A stretch of DNA of 64,000 bases from Emergomyces orientalis (lineage: Eukaryota > Ascomycota > Eurotiomycetes > Onygenales > Ajellomycetaceae): assembly GCA_002110485.1 (NCBI GenBank), contig MOWL01000071.1:186001-250000 (forward strand), written 5' to 3'. The notes under the pieces are model-generated. The model worked only from the letters and a program-made list of their open reading frames with translations, was not told where the DNA came from and searched no databases. The translations under genes were made by a program, and so were the position numbers. This document shows, in pieces, positions 46,288 through 58,226 of the stretch; the stretch's first letter is position 1, and each line of letters starts with the position of its first letter.

Positions 46288-48183
46288 ACTTATTGTTTTG
46301 CGAGTCCGTTATCATTGCAACTACAAAATGCGTAAATGCCGCGATGAATTGCCAAGTCCAGTTGTACCACAAAGCAGACGAATTCGTGTTATAATATCCC
46401 AGCGATACACCGCGTTAGCGTTTACATCCGTCAGGGACATTTACCTTGGCGAGTATTCCATTACGACCGCCTTCGATCGTCTTACGCCTATTTTTTGTGT
46501 ACTCCTACATCCTATATTCTTTATATTCGGATGAAGTAATGGACTGGCACTTTTCCGAACAGAGCTGGCTACCTATCACCTCGCCCAATCCCACTATATA
46601 CTTTTTACACTCTATTTGCATTTTTTCTAGGCATTCGAAGGGAAACTAGAGGCCCTTGGTTTGGATCTAGGTATTGTATACAGATTTAGCCGTGGCCATT
46701 CATTTCTGTTCTCATTCGGACCTATCAGTTCATGCGAAGGGATTAACTCTGTCAAACGCTCCCTGCACCCACAGAAACGCACATAGAAAATATGTGGATG
46801 CATCTGGCAGGAAATAGCCATTTGAGATGTTCCCTTGCATCTGCTTACATTACCTGTTGCACAGAAGCCCCAACTTACAACATACATTCGCCCCTACATA
46901 TTTTGTTCATATTTTCTTCCCCTGTCCATTTTTTTTATATATTTTTTCACTGCCAAGCTGGCTGATCTATCCGCATCACACTATGAATCGTCACGACCAA
47001 ACATATATTATTCCCATACATTTAACACAGTATACCCCATCCAACTCTCCTCAATCGACAATGTGCTCCTGAGACTAGAAACATTTTTTGTCCTTTATTT
47101 ATTTTATTTCCTTTCCGTTTGCTTGCGCCCCTCGTACCCTCATTTTCAATTTGGTGGTCTCTCCCTTGTTCCGCCCCCTTTTGTTTTTATCAATCAAATC
47201 GAGCGGCTGTATTTATTTGTTTTGTATGTATGTTTTAGCTACCTAATTGGGGTTTCTTTGGTGATTACATACATGAGCTTTCTTCCCTTTTGCTTTTACG
47301 GGGTCAGGGGACTCACAAACCAGGCATGGATGGTATAAATATTTAGTTTTGCATGTAACTAGCTATATTTCCCAATGTGATATATGATATTATGAGGCCA
47401 TACATAATGCTCTCCTCCCACATGAACTGGAAACTCGTAAGCCGGATCAATATCCATGGATCCTTTCCAATTCTTCCTGCGATTTTGCCACAGCGCCCTC
47501 GGCCCGACATTCCTATAAGCGCCCTGGAATGGCTGCTGAGTCATCGCCCACACGCTTTACTGCCAACGACGAACGACCTCTCCACCAACTCGATCCAGGC
47601 CGTTTTGGGTACAATGCCCAAACTGAAACCAAACAACAGTCTAACTGCTCTCGACACTATGTACGAAGGAGGCAATGGTCTTGCCGAGTGTCAATGAGTC
47701 CAAAAATACCGAGACAAAACGGACTTCGAAACCTGTGTTGTCCCGTTTAGCCCAACCTGCTTTGGAGTATATCGTGCAGGGGTTCAAGTTTGGCACACTG
47801 GGCCTTAAGACATGTCTTTTGCAGGGCTCATTGGTTTGAACTAAATTGGCTAAGATCCCTTTAAACAATGGATTTTGGCTTCCACGAGGGCCCGCATACC
47901 AGCCGAGTGGGTGCACTCTGTTTGTTTAAACCAATTTGCAAAGAAACTTCGCGCAGAAAAATCGAAAATGCGCTGAGCTGGGTTTAATATTTAGGGATGG
48001 GCCTCCTGTGGAGCTTTCTCTTGAGATGAGGTGTAAAGAGAAAACCCATTAGAGAATTTTTTTTTCCCTTCAACTCTTGGTCACTTACTTTTTTTTGATC
48101 ATGTCCTTTTCCTTTGACCCCTTACATACGCTTGATTTCGCGCTTTTAATTTACATTGTGGGATATTCTTCAGCTCCTTAGGA
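46288..48183. other. Spacer between the RING gene and the laccase relic
   Basis: About 1.9 kb. T- and CT-rich, especially 46900-47270. No gene is recognised; the frame 46835-47338 is hydrophobic from the T bias. Confidence 0.5.
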
Positions 48184-49314
48184 ATGCATCCATGCGGGGC
48201 GAGATGCCTATTTCTTCTTTTGGGACTCTTTGTAACGAGGGTCAATGCAAAGCCGCGGCCTGCCTTCGCTTCTCCTTATTCTGCTGTTGAGGTTTATAGG
48301 ATCGCTGGCTGCGACCATTCACCAATCTCTAGGGGATGTTGGGGCGAGTATAATATTAGGACCGACATGAATGGCCTGAAATCGGTGAAACGAAGGAGGT
48401 ACAGGAATAAATAAACATCCCTCTTTTCTCTCCTAATCGACTAGGGTAGGGAATGCCGGCAATGTCGTTATCTCTTTCTTTTTTCTTTTTCTAAACTGCT
48501 TTTTAGTGCGTACTAATATTGGTTGTCTGCGCGAGGCGATGGCGTTCAATGATACATATACCTGGCAACCTTATTCAGGTGGATTGAGTTGTACAATCAT
48601 CGCCCACGTAAATACTGCAGCGAAACATTTACAATTAAATTCCGTGCCACCCAGTACGGCACAGCATGGTATCACTTAAATTTCAGCACCCAGTTCGTTA
48701 ACGGTCCATATGGGCCACAGCCAACGACGCCATCGACCCCGGCCCCCTCTTCATTAGATTAGGCCAAAGCGATCCCCATTGCATAGGTACGGGGAAGTGA
48801 ACCGAAGCCACTTTCGAACGGGGCTTAAAAGGACCTCGCTTTACCTGGCATATACAAACACACCGTTAATTTCTGGAACCTCCCATTTTCCTTTTCACAT
48901 CCCCGCAAGACTAACCCTCCCAAATAAACCCAAAACAGTGGACATACTCTGTAATTCAAGGCCTCCGGGGTGCCGTCGATGCCTAGCATCCCATCCACCA
49001 GCACGCACAGCTTCTTCATCCCCACGCACGGCCGGGGCATCTTCAACAAGCACCTTGTCAGCCTGAATATACGCAGCCCGCCGCGGCGCGACACCGCCTC
49101 GATTCCCAGAAACGGCTACTTATCCATTGTCTTCGAGTCAGATAAATCATATTCCTGGTTAATGCACTGCGATGTCGCGGGACATGCGAGCCAGAACATA
49201 TCGCCGCAATTTATTGAGGGCGTTATGGGAGGCAGTATGGGACAATTTGATGAACGGTGGAAGTGGTGGATGGGTGGTATCCGACGTCGGAGTAAAAAGA
49301 GGAAGATTCGGTAA
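48184..49314 (+). pseudogene. Broken laccase (multicopper oxidase)
   Basis: Several laccase blocks lie in the right order but in different frames, with most of the middle missing. 48184-48370: a signal-peptide-like start followed by SRGCWGEYNI, the N-terminal laccase block. 48366-48410, one frame over: HEWPEIGETKE, which matches the region after it. About 48550-48617: WQ...GG..CTII in the place of the usual DG..G.TQCPI. 48619-48720: FRATQYGTAWYH, the first copper region, but the expected WYHSH reads WYHLN. From 48720, another frame: DPGPLFI. 48970-49314: SPPRRDTASIPRNGYL, then WLMHCDVAGHAS where the family has HCHIxWH. Copper ligands are therefore lost at two sites, at least three frame changes are present, and about half the usual 550-600 residues are absent. 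It cannot make an active enzyme. Confidence 0.8.
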
Positions 49315-49873
49315 CTCGAGTTTGGTTGGCTGAGATTTTCATTTTGAGATGGATAGCTGTGGCCTGTATGGGGTTTATCGAAACCATATAAATTCATGAT
49401 TTGGTTTACCATGTCACATAAATTCGGTCGGAACTGTTCCTGTGCCGAAGATGACCTTCACTCAACCTGAACACTTACGTACAGCAGTCGGAGATCTTGA
49501 TGGGAGAGGTTGGGGAAGCTGGCAAAAGAAAAAGAAAATAGGTCGATTGAACCATTATCGTTATGTATGTTTGATAAGAGTGGGTTAGCATATAGAGGTA
49601 TCCACGGATGATATATACTACAAGAGACACAAGCCAAAGCTAAAAATGGCAAAGAAAGCAAAGATCGAAACTGCCCTGTATAAGAAGAGGAGATACAGAG
49701 TTGATAAAAGAGATGCAAATAAAACAAAATGAAAATGAAAAAATAGTTAGGAAGATGTAACTCAGGCAAATATCCACACGCCAATAAAAGACCGATAGCA
49801 ACAAAACAAAACAAAAACAAAATTAATAAACGTAGAAAGAAGGATGAGAAAATGAGGTAGGAAATGAAGTGCA
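49315..49873. other. Spacer between the laccase relic and the Vps3844 gene
   Basis: About 560 bases, A-rich on the plus strand (49680-49860), consistent with the T-rich 3' region of the minus-strand gene. The long minus frame here is low-complexity and not coding. Confidence 0.5.
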
Positions 49874-51319
49874 TTACTTTTGCGGTTTCGGCACTGCAAC
49901 CCCCGCGCCAATAACGCTGGGCAAGTCTTCCATCCCAACACTAAAAAGTAGCCGGATACCTCCCGTAACAGCAATAAGCATTAAAATCGTGAGGCCGGCA
50001 ATAATGAAGAATGGAATGCTGACATCCTTCTTCTGGCATGCCGGTCCACCCCATTGAACGGTTTTGACAGTGCCATCTTTGTTCGTCCGTACAACGGTCC
50101 TGCGGCATTGGCAGGCGTAGCAATCTCCCCTAGCGTTCTCCTTGGATCCGAATTTACGGTAGCATGATCCGTGGCCGGAGCAACTATTTGTCGCTTCTGT
50201 GCAGGTCTCGTTGGTGTTGTAGCAGACTGGCATCATGGTTGAGGGAAATTTGTGCTCTCGCACCAAATTCTTTGAGGCTCTTGGCTGCATGGGGTTCGGC
50301 AAATCGAGCTTTGTTTCTTCGGACCGGCGCTTAAGCGGGTGGTACGGCGGAGCAGGAGAAGTGAATATCATTATAGATTCCTGGTTGGATTCCTTTGCAA
50401 GGATACTGAGTTCTGCAAGGGTTGCAAAGACGATCTTGCGCACTGCAGGAGTGTTCGACTAGAAAGAGGAGGTGGATTAGCTGTTTTGGCTTCAAATTTG
50501 TATACTTTCTGCAGTTAACAAATGCAAAACTTACCTCGGACGAAATCCTCAGAATAGCAGTTGTATGATTACCTCCCCATCCCTTGGCACCTCGCGCAAG
50601 AAACTTGCGGAATGCGGCTTCGCTGAATCTCGAGGTCGTTACGGAGAAGAGGTCCTTTGCTGAAGGGCACTGACTTGTATACTATATATAAAACTTATTA
50701 TTAGCTACGTGAGGTGGTAAAGCTTTTTCAAATTTGAGAACCCCCCCTACCAGAATCAAGGTTCCCCGGAATCCACCATCTACCTCAAAACCATATGGGC
50801 ATAATTTTGACGTAGTTCGTCCAACAGAAGTCTGGGCGAGTAGGTTCTCAACAAACGATTCACTAATTAAACCAGCAGGAGCAGAGGGAATAGTGAAGGA
50901 ATCCGTGGAATATTTTGAAGCAGACGCAACTATTGATTCTTTGGGTTAGCATTCTGTTTGTAGCACCCAAAGGTTTACACCAGTGACATACGATCAGGGA
51001 CATCAACACCCTCCCAGACAAAAAGCATCTTCGTAGGATGTTCATCAAATGATGTATCACCCCCCATAATAGGTGTTTGTGCTCCTCCAAATATATTCAG
51101 ATCTCGGATGACCGTCTCGTCGACTTGACCCAGCATTGAACCATCCGACAGGCCTAATCGGTTGGTTAATATTAGCCTCGCTGTCTCCGGAGTCACTACT
51201 CGGTTGGCCGGTGGCACATGGTGTCGCCGTGGATCGAATGTGTAAGCCCTGGCATCGTAGGCGACCACGCCAGTGATCGCAGAGAACGAGAGGGGGAGAA
51301 GGGAGAGAAGGGGCCTCAT
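49874..51319 (-). CDS. Vps3844 (DUF3844) family ER/secretory membrane protein
   Basis: Predicted exons (minus strand) are 51319-50992, 50938-50751, 50681-50535 and 50458-49874, giving 415 residues. A signal peptide (MRPLLSLLPLSFSAITGVVA) starts the protein. The luminal part includes LILTNRLGLSDGSMLGQVDE. The family-defining C-terminal Cys-rich block follows: CYNTNETCTEATNSCSGHGS, then a run of Cys pairs ending GDCYACQCRRT. One membrane helix (about 370-395, IPFFIIAGLTILMLIAV) leaves a short cytosolic tail. Members are fungal type I membrane proteins linked to vacuolar protein sorting; the exact role is unclear. Exon phases agree throughout. It is divergent from the NmrA-like gene. Confidence 0.88.
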
Positions 51320-52063
51320 GCTGCAATATGGCTGGTTGACAGCAGAACCTCGCGGAGGGCGAAAAACAAGGCGGAGAATGGAAAATCCCAACTAATTCCC
51401 CGCTGCTGGTGGATCGGTAAAATTTGGCGTGGTAGTTGTGAAGAACTTGCAGCAGTTGTGTTGTATAGAGCTGACGTCGTCCTCGTTGTCGGCGGCTGTT
51501 TGCCCAAGCCAGTGATCCGTCCATCCAGGGAAGGTTTGATGTTGGAAGCTTCCCGATCGGGTGAAGCGCGAGAATTGCCTATTTGAGCTTAGCGCTAACT
51601 TACGGGCTTGGCATATGTGGAGCCGCATCAGAACGTCGTAGGTTGATATCTCAACCCTCAACATATGCGGCTGCAATTCAGTTCTAGACCGTTACTTTAA
51701 TTATTATGTTATTCTCTTTTGTTCCCTTTTGCATAATTGGGTCGGGGCCGGATTAAAAGGCCAGCTGGGTTGATCAAGATTCCTTCGAGTCCGACACCCA
51801 AGCATCAGGATTTCCGTGCATTTCGAAATCCGGGAAACGGATCGTACGCAGAGATGACGGACATATGGTTGAAGCTGGAACGATTTGGCTGATGCGATGA
51901 ATGATGTCATACCGAGTCAACACCTCATATCGCTCTAATTGCTTTAATTCCAATCCTGCTAGAATTGTGTCTTAGACTATATATATACCCTTAGGTGGGT
52001 AATGTCGACACAGCTTCATAGAGGACTCTTTATCCTCTCAACCGCTAAAAACTTCTATTAACA
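51320..52063. promoter_or_regulatory. Divergent promoter region of the Vps3844 and NmrA-like genes
   Basis: About 740 bases. CTATATATATACCC at 51978-51991 is a TATA-like element about 75-85 bases before the NmrA-like start codon. No clear element was seen on the other side. Confidence 0.45.
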
Positions 52064-53297
52064 ATGCCACGGAACATCTGCGTTACCGCCGTCGATGGCC
52101 ATACTGGCCATCTCATCACTGAACTACTTCTCACTGATGAGAATTTTAAAAAAGAGTTTGACTCTGTCTTCGGACTTTCTCTTCATCCCGATGCCAGCCG
52201 TTGCAAAGAACTGGAAAAGCTGGGCGCGAAAATCATTCCGCACGTACCTGGAAATGTGAAGGAAATGGCCAAGACATTGGAACAGACAGGTGCAGACGCC
52301 ATCTGCCTTATTCCACCAGCGCATAAGGATAAGTACGAAATTACCTGTGAATTGATCGAAGCTACCAAAATGGCCAACGTGCCAAACGCGTGCTTTATCA
52401 GCTCCGTCGGAGCAGACCTTGCCGAGAGAGATAAGCAACCGAAACTTCGCCAATTCATTGATCTGGAATGTCTTTTCATGTCCTGCAAAGGTGAACCTTC
52501 AACTTCCGCGGGACATAGCCCCGTGGTAATTCGGTAAGCCCGTCTACATTCCTTTTAAGAAGGAGTGAGCCTGTTAATATAAGCCCATAGTGCTGGTTTC
52601 TATGCAGAGAACTTCTTGCTCTATGCTCCTCAGGCGAAGGAGGAGGGTACCCTACCACTCCCAATTGGACTGCATAATAAGTTTGCCCCCATGGCTTTAG
52701 GGGTAAGTTATTCTTATTTAATCTTGACTAGGAGTAATCTAATATGGCAACAGGATCTGGCTCAAGTTGTTGCCCATGTCTTGACCGGCAAAGGAAAACA
52801 TGGTTTTAGCGATGCCCATCGCGGTCAATTAATGGTTCTCACCGGTACAGACTGTGTTCCCGTTGTGTAGAAATTTTATAACGTATATTTGCCGATATTA
52901 ACACCCAGTTAGGGCCAATGCTTGCTGCAGGGGAGGAGCTTGCTACCGCAGCTAGTCAAGCGCTGGGCACGCCGTTGAAATTTAGCGACATATCTGAGTA
53001 TGCCTTGCTCGCATGAAATGCCAAACTTTAGTAAGATGGTCCTAATTTGATATTTTATTTTATAGGGAGGAAGCCATGAAAGTCTTACGTGCGCAAGCAG
53101 AGAGCGATGAATCTGAACTTGAATATCTGCTCGAATATTATTCTTTGGTTCGTGAGGGAAAAACGAACTATATCTCAACCACAGCATTTCACGACGTGAC
53201 TGGCAGCCACCCTCAGGAACCTCCAGATTTTTTCAAGACATACAAAGATGAATTCGTACCAGAGCATACCAACAAAAAGAGGAAGACTGGCAAGTAA
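52064..53297 (+). CDS. NmrA-like NAD(P)-binding protein
   Basis: Five predicted exons: 52064-52533, 52591-52702, 52754-52844, 52913-52997 and 53066-53297, giving 329 residues. The Rossmann start NICVTAVDGHTGHL carries a GxTG nucleotide-binding turn at residues 12-15. The motifs GADAICLIPPAHKDKY and ACFISSVGAD follow, and the exon 1-2 junction gives PVVIRAGFYAENFL, the usual NmrA/atypical short-chain dehydrogenase segment. MVLTGPMLAAGEELATAAS is rebuilt across intron 3. Members are either redox sensors/regulators or reductases of small molecules. No catalytic Tyr-x3-Lys is obvious, which favours a regulatory or atypical role. The C-terminus is charged (HTNKKRKTGK) and could be a nuclear signal. 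An alpha/beta hydrolase follows on the same strand. Confidence 0.88.
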
Positions 53298-54038
53298 CAG
53301 CCCTCGACGCCAGTGGTTATATTGACTCGCCTGGCAAGTTTATTCTTTACGAAAATATATATAACTAAATCAATTTTTGCAGTTTTTTCTTTTTTTTTTT
53401 CTTATGTTCATTTTTCATTCTGTAAATTATATATTACCGCCACCAGCCGTAGGATCATCCGTCGAGCAAAATTCGTGTGGAGTAAGTTTTAGTGTCGCTG
53501 GAGCTGGCAGGGTTCGCATTTCTCCTGCTCAGTCGGTGCGCTAGGCTCGGAAATTAAGTTAAAGAAATAAATATCCCCGAATCTCTGAACCAGCGAAAGA
53601 ATGTTCCACAGGTCTCGCCGTCGAATCTCGTCCCATTCGATAGATTTCATAATCAAGCTAGCGTTGATTCTAATATCTAGGCTTATCGCCCAGAAAGCGC
53701 TCTATTGTGGGTTGCTAATATGCCCTGTCTGAAGTTGTAAACCGCCGTACGGTTCTAGGTATTGATGTCGCCATATTTTGTTGCTATGCTAAGCGGCCCT
53801 GCAACCTCTCTACACCCTTGGTTTCGCATTGCGTAATATGCAGAGCGTGAAATAACAAGGATCGGCGAGGTGGGGAGGTATGATATTTAATTCGTATCCA
53901 TGGCCTCCTACTCCTGAAATCACCTCTTTCCAATTTTCTCTCTTCCTGTAATACTTAATACCCGATCAATTCGCATTCCTATCTTTGATTCCTCAAATAC
54001 CACCTGAGCTTTGAAAATAAAATAGGCAAAGAGTGAAA
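53298..54038. other. Spacer between the NmrA-like and hydrolase genes
   Basis: About 740 bases; T-rich after 53340. Contains the hydrolase promoter. Nothing coding is recognised. Confidence 0.5.
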
Positions 54039-54872
54039 ATGAAAATGTTCACGGAAAAACCAAGTATTGTTTTTCTTCCAGGGGGCTGGAATGGCCCAGA
54101 GTATTTCGGCAACGTGACCGCTCGCTTAAATGCACGCGGACATGAAGTTCACGCTCTTCACCTCCCTACTGCTGGCCTGCATCCAAAGAGCACGCCTGCG
54201 GACGACATAGCGCTTGTTCAAAAAAAGACGAGCGCACTGGCTGATGGAGGAAAAGACATTATTCTGGTTATGCATTCATATGGAGGGTTTGTCGGGTCTG
54301 AGAGTGCAAAGGGGTTGTTGAAAAAGGATAGATTGTCACAGGGAAAAGAGGGCGGGATCGTCCATTTGGTATATCTCGCAGGACTCCCAGGTATAGAAGG
54401 CGAGATTCTTGTTGAAAACGTTCCGGAATGGGTCAAATTCCAGGTGAGTTCACCATCCAGCGATTGAGACCAGAAGGAAGGTCGTGAGAATCCTTCCTTG
54501 TACAGTTCATAACGTTCAATGAAAACTGACATGACTGAGCAGGGCGAGTGGACAACGGTCGAGAATGCACAGGAAATATTCTACAACGACCTTCCATCCT
54601 CAATGGTGGACGAGCTTGCTGCGAAGTTGCTTCCCCACGCCGCGTCCATCTATACCCACCCCTTGGGCTACGCCGGTTATAAACATGTGCCGACCACCTA
54701 CCTCCTCTGCACCCAAGACCTGGCTCTACCCTTCAAGGTGCAGAAGGCCATTGTTGCCTTAGCGCATGGGTTGATGCGTACTGAGATCTGCGACGCGGGC
54801 CATTTTTGCATGTTGAGCATGCCAGAGAGGGTCAGCGATGTTATCATCAAGGCTGCGGGGATATTGGATTGA
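54039..54872 (+). CDS. Alpha/beta hydrolase
   Basis: Predicted exons are 54039-54443 and 54543-54872, giving 244 residues. The oxyanion-hole region is IVFLPGGWNGPEYFG. The nucleophile elbow is VMHSYGG with Ser80 (Met replaces the usual Gly at the first position of GxSxG). The likely acid is Asp194 in CTQDLALP and the base is His222 in DAGHFCML. The overall pattern resembles the EstC/salicylate methylesterase-like group of small cytosolic esterases. The substrate is unknown and no signal peptide is present. A GTG six bases upstream is not used here as start; ATG 54039 (MKMFTEKP) is the first ATG. The junction joins VKFQ to GEWTTVENAQ in phase. Confidence 0.88.
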
Positions 54873-56779
54873 ATCCTGCAATCCGGAGGAATGCTAGTGG
54901 AGCTTCGGCAAAAATGTCACTTAAAATTAGAATCATTCGCATTGGCCCGTATATTCCGTCATCATTTTGTTGCGTTCTTTCGGTAATTCACGGTTGAACC
55001 CTGGAAAATCAACTGCCATGCGTCCACATAGCCTGGAAGAATAAGCTGACGTCTTTCAAGTACCTGCAACTAGACAGATCAAGAATAGTTCTAGAAGAAA
55101 GCTCCAGGGCCGTCGAATTAAAGTTTCCGTCAGCCGCAGATCTCGGAACCACCGATCTGACTATGGATCGGTGCGAAATTGCTAGTCTTAAAGAGGATTA
55201 GCGCATAATATTTGCATCAGCCTCCCCAGCCCTACGAAACAAAGAGGGAAGAAGGGAAAATAAAATTTATAAAACTCTCGACGCAGCGTTGCTAATGAGG
55301 ATGCGCACAAAAAACCGACTGCTCCTTCATTTCTTAATAGGAAATAACTAGCAGCTTTCTGTTTTAATGAGCTTTTATAAAGGTGGTGATCTTGTTGTTC
55401 ATGGACTAATCATTTAGCATTCGACGATCTGGATTTATACCCGAACTTGGCATATTCACTTCATGTTTTTTGTGATTTTAGGGCCTAATATTATACTTCT
55501 CTCAGTTACATCCTGTCATCCAAGAAATATACATGAGAAACCACGCTAGTAGGCAGGACTGAGGATCTGGACACTGCAGTCGTAAGCGAAGTTGCATTGA
55601 GCATAATATTCTGACATATATGAGATTCATCGAATCAGCTTTTGACCTTGGGCCACGACATTTTAATAAAATCCTCTAATACTAATATATGTGGATCCGA
55701 GTTCAACTTAAGTTTGCTACATTCTATTGTTTCAACTCCAGGACATGCTTACAAGAAGGAATTTGAGATAAAGTAGTATCCAGCAGAAAGCAATGGTCGA
55801 ATTGGCGACTGGTTTTAATATCATGGCGGGGTATGTTCTGCGCAAGAGAGAAATAGCTCCTCTTCCTTTCAGCTACAGCCAATTTTTTATGCTTCCTCTT
55901 AATCAAATAAAATATGGATAGATGGCACAAGTGTCGTTATATTAATGCTTTTGCTGCAAAATCAGGTAAAAATATCTACGTGAAGTGGTAGCCACGCAGT
56001 ACATGGAAATAGGGAACAGGACGCTGGACTTTCAGAGCAAGTTCTACCATGGTGTTTTGAACTGTCTGTGTTAAGGTGTCCACGACCAATCAAGAAATGT
56101 AACCAGGGCGTAAGTTTCATTAGGGGGGGCGAAAAAGAAGGAAACGCTGAAGAAACCGGGTCATGCAACTAGCATCATGCCAAGGGTCTATGGCGTTGCG
56201 CAGGGGCAAGCAGTCTCGGAAAAACTGAAGCTAGGTGGACACGAGCGAGTCCGCGGATCCGGACATCAGCAGATACCCGGTATGGCTTCATGCAATCACA
56301 TCCATCAAACTCTGGGCTTGGATCATTTAAAAGACTGTGGGAGAATACTCGGCGCAAGGGAGTTGAATAAGTGCTATCATTTACGTTGAAAGCATGGAAA
56401 TATCGGGTGCAATGTGTTAATAGTTGCTTCTGGGGCTATTAGGTAAGTCGGATGATCACGTGGATTGCTTGGCATCCTTGACTTCTTTGAGGTCTTGTCT
56501 AAAAAAAATAAACCGTTGGGCGATAATGGGATTAAAGACAGGGCAGTATCCTGACTGTTACTTGCGCAACCCTACACGGGTCAGTCACTCAATAGCCATA
56601 TACATACTGCGTTTATCGGTACTATCCTCACTGACTATTTCTTCACTACTTCTTAACCGAATACTACAAGTTACTGACACAGTTGACTCTGGGATTGCTC
56701 AAATGTTCTGGTGATATCGCCCCCGCGACACAGCTGTTCCACCACCCAGAATGGGAGTTTTGAGGTAGAAGTGATCCAA
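54873..56779. other. 1.9-kb spacer
   Basis: No gene is supported. Sequence is AT-rich in places (55260-55730). Short frames (56177-56389, 56424-56714) have no recognisable features and do not splice into the downstream gene. Confidence 0.5.
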
Positions 56780-58226
56780 ATGTTTCGGAATTTTACACGG
56801 ATCACTCCAGCCTGTCGCCTCGTAGTGCCTCGGAGCACTCGGCGATCTTTTAGCAGGTATGATGGACTTGTAAAAGTTCAGCGAGTGAGGTTCAAAAGGC
56901 CATGGATAAGGTATGTATGACCTGCCAATCCCAACCCCATTGAATGTAAAATAAACTGACAGTTATACAAGGAGAGGCATATCCACGATTCTCACGGCGG
57001 TCGTTGCGACTCAAGTCTATTTCGCGCTCATTGGACCTTCGTTAGATCGGTTAGAGGACGTGGACGAAAACATTGATAAAGACATCACCCTACAAACAAA
57101 ATATCCTGCTGAGAGAGATAGGCACCGCGACAAAGACGACGCACCATTCATCCCTATTGGGCTCCCCTATTCCGTACCTGGTGGACGATATACTGAGGAC
57201 GATCCTGAGTGGAAAATGTTCAAGGCATATACAAGTGACACAATACAATTTAAACAGCTAAGAGGTAGAGACTACTTTTTCTTACAGAACCTGTTTTTTG
57301 TCAAAGCTTCGGTTGCTCACATATTTCCAGGAGAGTTAGTAGCTCAAGCGACCGCGATCGTGAATCGAAAGCCTGCCCTGACAGCTATTGTTGATGTGAC
57401 CGGTGCTCCTCTTAAGCCAAACAAACATACCACAATTAAACCCGCTTTTCCCGCTGAGAAGCCATCGGGATATGTCCAACCTGGGTGAGTAACCCGCTGG
57501 GGCAAAAGAGAGATTGAAACATGCTGACTCGAATCGTATAGCTTAGAGCTCAGGGACGATGACATAACTTGGACGACCCGCCCAATACCAACAAACCGCG
57601 GCGACTGGATTCGCAGCGTATTCGAACCGTGGCCCCTTGTGATTTCATCTTGGGCAGCTGGGCAGTATTTGGTTACAGCAAAAATAGCAAAGCTTCGAAG
57701 AGTGTTAGGGGTTGCCCCTCCAGAACCGGCAGAACAACAAGCAGTCGACAATGAGCATCGCAGAGCCCATACGACTTCTAGTGGCCCGCCTGATGTTGCC
57801 CGATCCCGCCGGAAATATCCCTTGACACCTAACTCAACGCCCGGAGCAATTGCCAGCCACGGGGACTCGACGGATTTTCAACCTAAGCCTAGCTCGGCTC
57901 TACAAAAACAACCCGGCCTACCGGGTGAGCCAGTTTCCGATTTCCGCGACGCCATGAAGATATTTACATTATTCCTGCTACTAACCCGGCGGAAAAACTC
58001 AAACAAAACTCCACAACCCGGAGCCTTCAAGATGAATGGCGTTGCCCGTTTTAGAGGCCCGAAAGGCGGATGTGAAGCCCACATTGTAGGAATTTATGAA
58101 CCAGCGACAAAAAACTGGTATAGGGTAGAAGTACAGATACTTCACACATTTTCTTACAAATCAGATACTGCTAACAAATTAGCCCCGCCGAAAGCGATAG
58201 TAGAACCGGAAGTGCGTGATGCTTAA
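56780..58226 (+). CDS. Probable mitochondrial single-pass membrane protein, unknown function
   Basis: Predicted exons are 56780-56910, 56963-57484 and 57542-58226, giving 445 residues. The N-terminus is Arg-rich with no acidic residue before Asp28 (MFRNFTRITPACRLVVPRST then RRSFSR), as in mitochondrial presequences. A membrane segment follows (about 49-68, GISTILTAVVATQVYFAL). The main domain (about 120-260) has GLPYSVPGGRYTEDDPEW and LRGRDYFFLQNLFF, and exon 3 adds PWPLVISSWAAGQYLV. After a Ser/Pro-rich linker, the end includes FRGPKGGCEAHIVGIYEPAT. I cannot name the family. Phases match at both junctions. A GTG-led frame at 56711 is not taken as start. Confidence 0.77.

Noticed and set aside
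46835..47338. 167-residue hydrophobic open frame after the RING gene
   Set aside because: Hydrophobicity follows T-rich sequence; no membrane protein motifs, and it overlaps a likely 3' region.
49458..49874. 138-residue minus-strand frame beyond the Vps3844 stop
   Set aside because: Phe/Leu-rich product of a T-rich 3' region, directly after the real gene end.
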